DNA of 64,000 nucleotides from Cyprinodon diabolis (taxonomy: Eukaryota > Chordata > Actinopteri > Cyprinodontiformes > Cyprinodontidae). Shown here piece after piece: positions 1 to 8,797 of this stretch. Under the pieces are notes generated by a model. The model saw nothing but the letters and a program-made list of their open reading frames with translations, had not been told where the DNA came from and ran no database searches. Within the stretch, counting starts at the first letter, position 1. Each line of letters begins with the position of its first letter. Position numbers and translations under genes: made by a program. The stretch covers positions 6,056,052 to 6,120,051 of the forward strand of contig CM060080.1 in NCBI GenBank assembly GCA_030533445.1. Reading direction: 5' to 3'.

Positions 1-2
1 GA

Positions 3-2018
3 CAACTTAAATTAGTATTAGAAGAGGAAGAGGAAGAAATAGAAATAACAGAAGAAGAAATAAACAACACACCACAGACAGAGTGTAAATACCGTGATGA
101 AGAAGACGATTGGGAGAGAACCCCAGAAGTAAGGAGAAAAGCTCCCCATAGTCGCTCCCTACCCCCAGCACGTCGCAGGCATTCACCATATCAAAGAGGC
201 CCCATAAGCCACTCAGAACCCAGGACCAAGTCATCGTTGAAAAAATCAGCAAAACACTCAGAGCCTGTGATCAAGCTAGTCTTGGATGAATCGCCAGAAC
301 TAATGGAACAAATAAACCAGGAGGTGGTGGAGCTGACGGAAGAATATGTAAAACTCATAGCGAAGGAGGAAAAATTGGAAAAAGAAGTACAAAGGAAACG
401 ACTAAAACATTTGAAAGAAAAATTGAAGAAATTTGAGGAAGTATTAGAAAAACAGAAAAGGATGGAAGCAGAGCAGCTCATACAACAGGCCCGAAATGAC
501 GCCCCAGATCAGGCAAATCCATGGACTAAGGCCTTGATTGAAGAAGCTAAAATAAAAGAGGGAGAGGAGAGAAGACGCGAGGAGGAAGTCTTCATAGAGA
601 GTGAGGAGACCGACTGGTTGCATGATGGAATGGAAGAAGAAGGCTCAGACATGCCACTGTCAACAGACCCATGCCATAAGGGGTTAAAGGAGAAAGACAG
701 ACCAGTGACCAAAGAACGGGAGCCACTCACAGCTGAATGTGAAGTGGACCTGCAAATAGAAAAAAGCGGCCCTCACTCAATGATGACCAGGTACCAAGCA
801 CGACAGCAGAAGACAGAGACAGACCAAAAAAAGGCCTTTATGGCTCCCCTGCTGTCTAAAGGACCTCAAGAAGACAGATATGTGCCATGGTCATTTATGG
901 ACATGATCACACTTGATGGTGCTGACAGGTGGATAGAAAAGCTGGAAGAAATCACTGGAGGCATCAATCTGGCAGCTGGAGACATCAAGGCACTGCTGAT
1001 TAAGACAGCAGGACACTCAGCAGCCAGAGAGGTGTTTGACGAAGCCAAGCTTCCAAGGGTCATGACCTCACACCAGTATGACAAGATACCATTCAACAAC
1101 ATAAGGCCTGAAGTGTGGGCAGCCTTGAGGAATAAATTCCCCACCTGCAGTGACCCAACTAAGCTGAGACAAGAATGCCTAAAGGATGATGAAAGCCCCG
1201 CCCAGTTTCTGCACAGGTTCCAACAGAAATGGAAAACAGAGACTGGAAGTGATGGGAGTGAACTGAAAACATCTGGCCCCTTGTTCAGAACCTACATCAG
1301 AGAGGCCATGCCCAAAGAAGTACAAGCCAAACTGGATGGAGTTGTGGGACTCATGAAGATGGAGTGGCCTCTGTTCTCCGAGCATGTTATCCACTATGTG
1401 AACATGCATCGGGCCGAAAAACGGGCCTTTGAGGACCAGAGCAAGATGCTGGCCACCAAGTTAACCCAGCTGCAGATCGGAGAGTTGTCCAAGGCTAAAA
1501 AGGAAAAAGAGAGACCCAAACATCAAGCAGCACTAACTGTGGCAGCCACACCCTCAATTGAGAGTACACCAACAGGGGAGGCAGTGGTACAAGCACCAGT
1601 AGTGTCTCCTGTCATCCCTCCGCCCACACAGCAAATGCAATATTCAGCAGCACCACCTGTGGGAGGAGCCCAGCCACAGCAGACCCAACCTCAACCAGTT
1701 CCTCCTATTCATGTGCATCTAAACCAAGGAGGAGGTCCCCAACAAGCAACGTTTGGAAGGGGACGAGGGGGGCCACCCATGAGGGGAAGATGGAGGGGAC
1801 CACAAGGAGCCCCAAGAAGGCCCCCTCAAGGCCAATACCAGCAGATGCCTCAAGCAGGTCCAGACATGGGACAACAGCGAGGGAGACTGCAATGCTGGGG
1901 ATGTGGACAAGTTGGACACATGCAAAGAGATTGCCCCACTAGCCCATGGATGGGACCTCAGCCCCCTACTGCTGGACCAGCCTCCTATGGAACGGGACAA
2001 GACATATACTGGCTATAG
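3..2018 (+). CDS. gag: Gag polyprotein, 5' truncated by window edge
   Basis: Structural polyprotein that assembles the particle and packages genomic RNA. The frame is open from base 3, so the true start is upstream; 671 codons are visible. It opens with a Glu-rich stretch, then an arginine/proline segment, then a charged Glu/Lys helical region (about 300-480) likely to form a coiled coil. A capsid-like region spans roughly 870-1480 and includes a segment near 1170-1230 (ECLKDDESPAQFLHRF) resembling the major homology region. A Pro/Gln linker and an Arg/Gly-rich basic patch (1755-1840) precede a single zinc knuckle, CWGCGQVGHMQRDC, at 1893-1934 (C-x2-C-x4-H-x4-C). One knuckle is gamma-like. 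It ends at a UAG in frame with pol. No clear PTAP or PPxY late motif was found in the visible part. Confidence 0.93.
   Translation, partial: QLKLVLEEEEEEIEITEEEINNTPQTECKYRDEEDDWERTPEVRRKAPHSRSLPPARRRHSPYQRGPISHSEPRTKSSLKKSAKHSEPVIKLVLDESPELMEQINQEVVELTEEYVKLIAKEEKLEKEVQRKRLKHLKEKLKKFEEVLEKQKRMEAEQLIQQARNDAPDQANPWTKALIEEAKIKEGEERRREEEVFIESEETDWLHDGMEEEGSDMPLSTDPCHKGLKEKDRPVTKEREPLTAECEVDLQIEKSGPHSMMTRYQARQQKTETDQKKAFMAPLLSKGPQEDRYVPWSFMDMITLDGADRWIEKLEEITGGINLAAGDIKALLIKTAGHSAAREVFDEAKLPRVMTSHQYDKIPFNNIRPEVWAALRNKFPTCSDPTKLRQECLKDDESPAQFLHRFQQKWKTETGSDGSELKTSGPLFRTYIREAMPKEVQAKLDGVVGLMKMEWPLFSEHVIHYVNMHRAEKRAFEDQSKMLATKLTQLQIGELSKAKKEKERPKHQAALTVAATPSIESTPTGEAVVQAPVVSPVIPPPTQQMQYSAAPPVGGAQPQQTQPQPVPPIHVHLNQGGGPQQATFGRGRGGPPMRGRWRGPQGAPRRPPQGQYQQMPQAGPDMGQQRGRLQCWGCGQVGHMQRDCPTSPWMGPQPPTAGPASYGTGQDIYWL
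2016..2018 (+). promoter_or_regulatory. UAG stop between gag and pol, candidate readthrough site
   Basis: Gag and pol occupy the same frame, with a single TAG followed by GGG TGC CCA. From 2019 the frame is open for about 1.5 kb codons to 6671. In gammaretroviruses a UAG followed by G and a downstream pseudoknot gives a few percent readthrough. The codon context fits. I did not establish a pseudoknot by eye; RNA folding of about 2019-2090 would be needed. Confidence 0.8.
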
Positions 2019-5000
2019 GGGTGCCCAGAGAAACCTGATGGAGAGGCCATTCTACCTGTATTAACCCAACGACCACAAACAGAACCCACCATTGATGTCA
2101 CAATATATGACAGCCATCATCGCTTCATGATTGATACAGGAGCGGCCTACTCCTGTATAGGGAAAAGTGGAATTGGCCTGCCTCTCTCAGCATCAAAGAT
2201 TCGTACAGTAGGTTTCTCTGGGAAAACCCAAATAATACCCATGACTGAGCCAGTTCCCATGATTATAGGTGAAAAGACTGTGTGTGCACCACTGCTTTAC
2301 TCAGAAGATACGCCCATAAATCTGCTGGGTAGAGATGTGCTGTGCCAGCTCAATGCTAAAATCAAATGTACCCCAAATGGAATTTCTTTTGAAGCAATAA
2401 ACGACAATGAAGCCTACATGATGCCACTGGGTCTACAAAAGACCCCACAGACAACAAGTCATGAACCAGAAGACCAAGTATTTTGGCTGAAACTCACATC
2501 ATCAACTTCCTTCCTCCAACTAGAGTGGGAAACATGGAGACCCCTGATAATGAATCACTACGAGAACTCCAAAGAACCCTTTCTCCCTCTCCATTGTACC
2601 ATGTTTTATGACAAAGGCAAAACACATGAAGACTATGAGAAAAGCTGGGATGAAGAAATTAACAACAAAACAACTGTCATCCAATATGCTGACATAATGG
2701 TTGGACCACAAGGAGCTGCAGCTGTTGTCACATTTCCTGATAAAGATGTAGCAGAATGGTTCCAAGTTACCAACTCAGCCCCACATGTCACGTTACTGAT
2801 TGCAGACGAGTATGAGTCACATGATCTAGGACCCATGGTTCAAAAAGCAAAGCAAGTCACTGAATGGGTCAACACAGCATGGGACTGCATTAAATTATCC
2901 AAAGATGGACTGTTCTTTAAGATCTCATTCTCACAAGCTGATGAAGCCATAGCAGAACACATTAAAGTTCCTGGGAAAAAACAAATGGCAGTGGCAGCAG
3001 AACATGAATCCCTATTAGAACAGGTCCCAGAGCAAGTATGGTCTAAAAGTAAAACAGATGTAGGATTAGTGAAATCAGCAGACCCCATCAAATTCACCAT
3101 CAAACCAAATGCTAAATTGCCCTTCCAAAGACAATACCCACTTAAAAGAGAAGCAGTAGAAGGAATACAGCCTATTATTACAGGATTAGAAACAGCAGGA
3201 GTTCTTAAACCAACAGCAAGTCCCTGTAACACACCAATTTTTCCCATCAGAAAACCCAACAGTAATGACTATAGACTAGTCCATGATTTAAGATTAATAA
3301 ATGCCATAGTAGCAGAAGAGATACCAGTAGTACCAGACCCACACACATTACTGAGTAATATACCCCCAGGTACCAAATGGTTTACTGTGATAGATCTGTG
3401 CTCAGCATTTTTCAGTGTACCGGTCCATCCAGATTCTCAGTATTTGTTTGCATTCACCTATAAAGGCCAACAATACACTTATTCACGATTACCACAGGGT
3501 TTTGTACACTCACCATCAATTTTCAATCGAGTACTGGCAAATGACTTAAATCACCTTGACATACCATCCACAATGTTGATGTATGTTGATGACATTTTGA
3601 TTTGTTCTGCTTCCAAAGAGCAGTGTGAAAGAGACTCCATTACAGTGTTGACTGCTTTGGCAGAAGGAGGACACAAAGTAAGTAAACAAAAATTGCAATT
3701 CTGCCAGCAAACAGTGGAATATCTCGGCAGGCAACTCAGTGGGGACAAGAGGTGTATTGCACCGTCCCAACTGGAAGCCATAACTCAAATGCCCAAACCT
3801 CGGACTGTTGGTCGCATGTTGTCTTTCCTTGGCATGGCAGGTTACAGCAGACCGTGGGTGTGTGATTATGCCATCAAAACGGCTCCACTGAGAGCACTGA
3901 TTAAAGCCGCAGGTCAAGGACACCAGTCGGCTCAATTGCAATGGACAGATGAGGCAGAGGGTGCGTTCCAGCTGCTGAAACAAGATCTCCAAACTGCTCC
4001 TGCTCTGGCCAATCCAGATTATGGCAAACCATTCCATCTCTATGTGGCTGAGCGACAAGGGTATGCATGTGCAGTATTGATGCAAGACACCCCAACAGGT
4101 AAACAGCCAATTTCTTATTACAGCACAAAATTAGATGGTGTCGAAGAGGGTCTGCCTCCCTGCTACCAGGGCTTGGCAGCAGCAGCCTTCGCATACAAAA
4201 AGGCCTCAGTTATTACTATGGGCCACCCTATCATTTTGTACACATCACATCAATTACATGCACTGCTCACCAGTCCACGTTTTGTGATAACACAAGCTCG
4301 TCGAACAGGTTATGAAGTTCTGCTTTCAGGACCTGACTTAACAATACAACGCTGTACCACCATTAATCCAGCCACAAGAATGGTATTGCCCACAGAAGGT
4401 GAGCCCCATGATTGTCTCCAGGAGACGGACACCTTCATGAAGGTAAGAGAGGACTTATACAATCATCCAATCCCATCTGATTTGACACTGTTCGTAGACG
4501 GATCATGTGTCAGAGGTGAGACAGGTAATAGAGCGGGATATGGAATAGTCCAACTTAACCCTGATGGGACCTTTACCAAAGTACAATCAATGAGCCTAGA
4601 TCAACCTTGCTCTGCCCAATTGGCGGAGATAAAAGCATTAACAGCAGCATGTAAATTGGCTACTGGTAAAAGAGTGACAATCTATACTGACAGTGCATAT
4701 GGCTATGGGGTATGTCATATAAATGCTAGCATCTGGAAACAACGAGGGTTTGTTAGAACAGATGGCACCCCAGTAACACATGGGCAAGCTGTTGTAGAGT
4801 TAATAAAAGCTATGCAACTTCCATCTGCGTTGGCTATTGTAAAATGTGCAGCCCACCAAACAGCAAAAACACCTATAGCCATAGGAAATAACTTAGCAGA
4901 TGAGGCAGCTAAAGAAGCCACAGGATCAGCAGTGCAGGGACCAATGATTCATGTAACTGAGTGTGAACCCATTACTAATCTAGCCTCATTAATAGAAGCC

Positions 5001-6671
5001 CAAAACAACGTCTCAGAGGCAGAAAAACGTCTCTGGGTGCAAAGGGGGGCGGCTCAACTAACACACCCTCACGCTGGGTTGTGGCGTAGTTCTCGAGGAC
5101 ATTTTGTATTACCTTTGTCCTTATTACCAACGGCGATTAAAATAATGCATGGACCTGATCATTGTTCACGAGCCCAAGTTGTTCAAAAGTTACAGGCAGT
5201 CTGGTGGTCACCTTATATGACACCAATGGTAGACAGAGAACTGGCCTTATGTCCGCATTGTCCTAAATATAATGTGCGTAAGATGTTCACACAGCCCTTA
5301 GCACATATTCCCATGCCAGACGGTCCCTTCCGCCATCTGATGATGGATTACGTTGACATGATAACTCGGGTTCAGGGAAAGAGATATATGTTGGTGGTTG
5401 TTTGTAGGTTTAGCAGATGGGTAGAAGCATGCCCCACTGCTAAGAATGACCACAAAGCTGCAGCAACATTTTTGTGTAAAGAAGTTTTTCCCAGATTTGG
5501 CATGCCTGATACAATATCATCTGATAATGGACCTCATTTTGTTTCACAGGTGATCCAGCAAATGTTTAAACTGTTGTGCATAACACAGAAGTTTGGTTGT
5601 GTGTATCATCCCCAGTCACAGGGATCCGTGGAACGAGCTAATGGAGTGCTGAAATCAAAGATCGCTAAGATAATAGCTGACAGCAACAACCGTTTGACTT
5701 GGGTGGACGCCTTGCCTGTTGCATTGATGGCAATGCGCTCTCAAACTAACCGAATAACCCATCTTACTCCCCATGAAATGCTTACAGGTCGACCAATGCC
5801 TCTCCCACAGGTTCGTGGACCCCTGCTGCAGGAGGTCTCCTTGGCACAGCTTGAACGTGAAATGGGGGACTATCTCAGGTCCTTAACACGCATTCACAGG
5901 CTTATATTTCAACAGGTGAAAGCAGCTCACGGCCGAGACGAGACACACATTCCAGTGGACGTCAGGGACGTTCAAGTTGGTGACAGTGTGTTCATACGCG
6001 TCTTTAGACGTCAGTGGAACGAGCCTCGTAGGGAAGGCCCGTTTAAAGTTGTGCTTACCACTCCCACTGCCCTGAAAGTTGAAGGTAAGCCCTTCTGGTT
6101 TCATAAAAACCACTGCACCAGGCATCGGCCTCCAGACCCACCTGGCCTTGCTCCAGGACCGACGGGCTCTGCGCATGCTGACAGGGCAGCAACAAGTCTC
6201 CCTCCGCAGCACCCCTCCACTAGCTCACAGACTGTAGATGTTGCACCGATGTCGGGCACTGATGCGCACCCACTCCCCTCCACGTCCGGCGTCCAAAGAC
6301 GTTCGGCACGTTTGGCAGCCCGCCAATCACCACTGCCAGGGGACTCTGAGGATGACAGTGTTCATTCTTATGCTTCCTATCCGCCTTCTGATTCTGGTGG
6401 CAATGATGATGATCTTGCTGCCACTGAGACTTCTTCTGGTTCTGACCCAGATCCATCCTTCGTTCAGGCACTGGACCAACTTCTTTCTTCTGACCCACCA
6501 GATGCTGGTGGCGTCCTGTCCCCTTCACATTCCTCACCTGTACCTTCCCCTTTCTTCCCCTCCCTCTCCCCTTCCTCCTCCACGACGAGTGGGCCGTCGC
6601 TCGACTCGGTCCCGCCCACCCCATCGCCGTCTGGGCATCTCTCGGATGCGTATTCTCCCGACTCTGACTAA
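2019..6671 (+). CDS. pol: Pro-Pol polyprotein: protease, HxT block, RT, RNase H, integrase
   Basis: Made by readthrough of the gag UAG; the first internal ATG is at 2127. Residues below count from that ATG. Protease active site DTG is at 3-5 with LLGRD near 66-70. A block with two HxT motifs fills about 140-285. RT carries LPQGF and the catalytic YVDD at 486-489. RNase H carries its DEDD set, starting with D791 in FVDGS, the E in LAEIKA, D in YTDSA and D in NLADEA. Integrase has an HHCC finger (HGPDH near 1008, CPHC), D1074, D1133 and E1169, giving exact D,D(35)E spacing, then an SH3-like C-terminal domain around 1285-1320. A Ser/Pro/Asp-rich tail of about 180 residues follows. No internal stop or frameshift is present and catalytic residues look intact. 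The last 26 bases overlap env from its preferred start. Confidence 0.96.
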   Translation, partial: GCPEKPDGEAILPVLTQRPQTEPTIDVTIYDSHHRFMIDTGAAYSCIGKSGIGLPLSASKIRTVGFSGKTQIIPMTEPVPMIIGEKTVCAPLLYSEDTPINLLGRDVLCQLNAKIKCTPNGISFEAINDNEAYMMPLGLQKTPQTTSHEPEDQVFWLKLTSSTSFLQLEWETWRPLIMNHYENSKEPFLPLHCTMFYDKGKTHEDYEKSWDEEINNKTTVIQYADIMVGPQGAAAVVTFPDKDVAEWFQVTNSAPHVTLLIADEYESHDLGPMVQKAKQVTEWVNTAWDCIKLSKDGLFFKISFSQADEAIAEHIKVPGKKQMAVAAEHESLLEQVPEQVWSKSKTDVGLVKSADPIKFTIKPNAKLPFQRQYPLKREAVEGIQPIITGLETAGVLKPTASPCNTPIFPIRKPNSNDYRLVHDLRLINAIVAEEIPVVPDPHTLLSNIPPGTKWFTVIDLCSAFFSVPVHPDSQYLFAFTYKGQQYTYSRLPQGFVHSPSIFNRVLANDLNHLDIPSTMLMYVDDILICSASKEQCERDSITVLTALAEGGHKVSKQKLQFCQQTVEYLGRQLSGDKRCIAPSQLEAITQMPKPRTVGRMLSFLGMAGYSRPWVCDYAIKTAPLRALIKAAGQGHQSAQLQWTDEAEGAFQLLKQDLQTAPALANPDYGKPFHLYVAERQGYACAVLMQDTPTGKQPISYYSTKLDGVEEGLPPCYQGLAAAAFAYKKASVITMGHPIILYTSHQLHALLTSPRFVITQARRTGYEVLLSGPDLTIQRCTTINPATRMVLPTEGEPHDCLQETDTFMKVREDLYNHPIPSDLTLFVDGSCVRGETGNRAGYGIVQLNPDGTFTKVQSMSLDQPCSAQLAEIKALTAACKLATGKRVTIYTDSAYGYGVCHINASIWKQRGFVRTDGTPVTHGQAVVELIKAMQLPSALAIVKCAAHQTAKTPIAIGNNLADEAAKEATGSAVQGPMIHVTECEPITNLASLIEAQNNVSEAEKRLWVQRGAAQLTHPHAGLWRSSRGHFVLPLSLLPTAIKIMHGPDHCSRAQVVQKLQAVWWSPYMTPMVDRELALCPHCPKYNVRKMFTQPLAHIPMPDGPFRHLMMDYVDMITRVQGKRYMLVVVCRFSRWVEACPTAKNDHKAAATFLCKEVFPRFGMPDTISSDNGPHFVSQVIQQMFKLLCITQKFGCVYHPQSQGSVERANGVLKSKIAKIIADSNNRLTWVDALPVALMAMRSQTNRITHLTPHEMLTGRPMPLPQVRGPLLQEVSLAQLEREMGDYLRSLTRIHRLIFQQVKAAHGRDETHIPVDVRDVQVGDSVFIRVFRRQWNEPRREGPFKVVLTTPTALKVEGKPFWFHKNHCTRHRPPDPPGLAPGPTGSAHADRAATSLPPQHPSTSSQTVDVAPMSGTDAHPLPSTSGVQRRSARLAARQSPLPGDSEDDSVHSYASYPPSDSGGNDDDLAATETSSGSDPDPSFVQALDQLLSSDPPDAGGVLSPSHSSPVPSPFFPSLSPSSSTTSGPSLDSVPPTPSPSGHLSDAYSPDSD
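2550..2970 (+). other. Pol insert domain with paired HxT motifs, 2H-phosphoesterase-like
   Basis: Lies between protease and RT, where simple retroviruses have only a short linker. HCT is encoded at 2592-2600 and HVT at 2784-2792, 64 residues apart. Each follows or precedes hydrophobic strand-like residues (LPLHCTMFY, PHVTLLIA). After the second motif comes a DLGPMVQKAKQ helix-like segment. Two H-x-[ST] motifs on strands are the signature of 2H phosphoesterases (LigT, AKAP7, coronavirus NS2). The spacing is shorter than the roughly 80-90 usual in that superfamily. The domain call is inference and needs structural comparison. Confidence 0.5.
6130..6671 (+). other. Low-complexity C-terminal tail of Pol overlapping the env frame
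   Basis: After the integrase SH3-like domain the frame continues about 180 codons rich in Ser, Pro and Asp. It contains one basic patch (RRSARLAAR, near 6298-6325) and two acidic Ser/Asp runs. Gammaretroviral integrase tails tether BET proteins, so a chromatin-targeting role is conceivable but unproven. From 6238 onward the +1 frame is also open and leads into env. Confidence 0.6.
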
Positions 6672-8592
6672 TCTGACTAATCTTCTTGTAGTGTTAACCC
6701 TTTGTGGGTTAACAAGGGGGGATCTGATTAAGGTTACTACTAACATTACTACTAACACGACACACACACACTTAATGCGTCACACACAAACATGCGCACT
6801 AGCAATGGTAACACTAGCTACTAACCAAGGGGTAATCAGTAATAATGATGGAAAAGATTTATCACTAATGCATGTGCAAATCAAAGGATATGATTATGTA
6901 ATGTCTGAAGAAATTTTAGGGAAGTCAATGGGGAAACATTGGCTTGGAATTCCACGAAGCATGGACTGCCGTGGGGATGGGATGGTGATCATTGAGGTAA
7001 GATGCAGAACAAACATATGCCAAAACACACTAACAGGACAAGTAATGACAGTAAAAAGAGCACATAAAGTGGTGCAACTGATAAACAGAAGACAGAAAAG
7101 AGATCTAGACAAATTAAAGACTGCACACTGGGAAACCAACATGTTCCAACAATGGATTCAGTACTCTGTCCAGACAATGTTCAAAGCCAAAAAGCGCCCG
7201 AAAGATGATTGTATAGCCTGTTATAATGTTAAAAAATTACCAGCCCTTCAGATTATTCCAGGAAGTAAAATAGGCGACTGCCCAGATGTAACGGAGTGCT
7301 TTGCTCATTGTGCCATGCAGATGGCCGGAGGTCTTTCATCCTTGTCAGAAGACCACACAATATGCCCCAGAGCACTGAACTCCTCAATCAATGAGGTGAT
7401 GAGCACTTTCTCCCTTCCACCCGTAGTACGAAAACCAGCTGAACTGATTTTTCCATTTTGTATAGCCCGAGGGAAAGAATTAGAAGAGGTGACCAATAGA
7501 ACCTCTAGACAAATGTGGACAACGGATGGATTGGTGACATGTAGTAATAGAACATGGTACCCACCAACAGCAAATGGGAACCTCACCCACCACATTAAGT
7601 TTTGTAAAACAAGCCCCAATGCGACCATACGCTGTGAACAGGTAGTACCAGATGGGGGACATGTTATTTATGAGTTCCAACCTTCAAGTGTATCTCAATA
7701 CCGAATACTGAGCCTGGCAAAGGGATCTGTCCCTTTAGGTGACATTTTTTGGATGTGTCACAATGAAACACAGATGTTGGCCACATTGCCCCCTCAGTGG
7801 GAAGGTATCTGTGCACCAGTAATGCTGACAGGACAACTAAAGTTAATAGTAAATAACCCAATAGACAGTAATGTAACATCTAACGACATAACCAACCGCA
7901 TTAAGAGAAGTGCTCCTGTTAAACATGAGTGGAAGACCTCAGATGAAGTATATATCTCTTGGGATCAGGTCCCATATGGGGTACCTGAGGAACAGGCTGC
8001 TATAGGGAGTGATTGGATAAAAAGCGGGAGGGGGGCTGGTTCAGTACCAATCTATGGAACCATTGTTAATGCGCAGTATATAGCTCGCAATAGTAGATGG
8101 GTAAATCTCTTATGGTATAATCAACAAAGATTTATAAATTTTACGATAAAAGGTATGGATCTGGTAAAGGATCAATTGCATGCAACGTCACTAATGGTTC
8201 TACAACATAGGTTCGTGTTAGAGTCTCGCATGGCTGGGGACCAAGGAATATGTGATTATATAGGAGAAGATTGTTGTACTTTAATTCCCATGCACACAGA
8301 TGTTAACGGTAGCCTCACAGGAGTCCTACAGGAAATGAAACGAATGAGGGAAGAACATGTACTGCAGTCCAATTGGAACACTCAATTGAAGGGATTCTGG
8401 GACTGGTTTAATAAGCTTGGATGGGGAAAGTATCTTAAAGCAGCAGGGATGATTTTAGGAGCAGTAATATTGATCATATTAGTAGTCATTTGTTGCATCA
8501 TACCCCTTGTGCGGGGATTGGTCTCAAGACTTGTTGTGAGCATAACTGGACAGTTCCCAGTCGTAGAGATACAATTGGACCAAGTAATGTAG
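6646..8592 (+). CDS. env: Envelope glycoprotein (SU/TM), gamma-type
   Basis: Precursor of the surface and transmembrane subunits, routed through the secretory pathway. I choose the ATG at 6646 because it begins a good signal peptide (short charged start, hydrophobic NLLVVLTLCGL core); 648 residues follow. The frame is open back to an ATG at 6238, overlapping pol. Features counted from 6646: a basic RRQKR site ending at residue 152; CIAC (CxxC) at 189-192; RIKR at 418-421, the likely SU/TM cut; CX6CC (CDYIGEDCC) at 536-544; a membrane segment about 599-621; and a short cytoplasmic tail. Many N-x-S/T sequons are present. CxxC plus CX6CC predicts a disulfide-linked SU-TM as in gammaretroviruses. 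The two basic sites could give three fragments. It must be expressed from a spliced RNA whose donor is outside the window. No damage seen. Confidence 0.93.
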   Translation: MRILPTLTNLTNLLVVLTLCGLTRGDLIKVTTNITTNTTHTHLMRHTQTCALAMVTLATNQGVISNNDGKDLSLMHVQIKGYDYVMSEEILGKSMGKHWLGIPRSMDCRGDGMVIIEVRCRTNICQNTLTGQVMTVKRAHKVVQLINRRQKRDLDKLKTAHWETNMFQQWIQYSVQTMFKAKKRPKDDCIACYNVKKLPALQIIPGSKIGDCPDVTECFAHCAMQMAGGLSSLSEDHTICPRALNSSINEVMSTFSLPPVVRKPAELIFPFCIARGKELEEVTNRTSRQMWTTDGLVTCSNRTWYPPTANGNLTHHIKFCKTSPNATIRCEQVVPDGGHVIYEFQPSSVSQYRILSLAKGSVPLGDIFWMCHNETQMLATLPPQWEGICAPVMLTGQLKLIVNNPIDSNVTSNDITNRIKRSAPVKHEWKTSDEVYISWDQVPYGVPEEQAAIGSDWIKSGRGAGSVPIYGTIVNAQYIARNSRWVNLLWYNQQRFINFTIKGMDLVKDQLHATSLMVLQHRFVLESRMAGDQGICDYIGEDCCTLIPMHTDVNGSLTGVLQEMKRMREEHVLQSNWNTQLKGFWDWFNKLGWGKYLKAAGMILGAVILIILVVICCIIPLVRGLVSRLVVSITGQFPVVEIQLDQVM

Positions 8593-8625
8593 AACATAGC
8601 CATGATCTCCTCCCACCCCCACCAG

Positions 8626-8786
8626 GTACGTGCCTTTCTTTACTAATCAAAATGTATACTAAATTGCACAACAATGACTCACATACTTATTTATGTAGAT
8701 ATAGTATTTTGCATGCAGATTCATTTAGAAGAAAATATGCCTCAAGATGATACCTAAAAAATGCCCCATTATGTCTCTGAATGCAG
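8626..8786 (+). promoter_or_regulatory. Candidate splice donor (8626) and acceptor (8785-8786) before accessory gene
   Basis: Just after the env stop, CACCAG is followed by GTACGT at 8626, a good donor match. At 8785-8786 a pyrimidine-containing stretch ends in TGCAG, a plausible acceptor 11 bases before the ATG of the next ORF. The acceptor could serve a leader-to-accessory splice; the donor could make a small 160-nt intron or a multiply spliced RNA. Between them (8593-8797) no convincing gene is seen. These are motif calls only. Confidence 0.45.
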
Positions 8787-8797
8787 ATTAACTGACA

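Noticed and set aside
237..239. TTG as the gag start
   Set aside because: The frame is open to the left edge, so this is not a start; the true one is outside the window.
8490..8750. 86-codon ORF overlapping the end of env
   Set aside because: Lies in another frame of the conserved env membrane region, has no recognisable motif and no good start context; splicing at 8626/8786 would place it onto an early stop.
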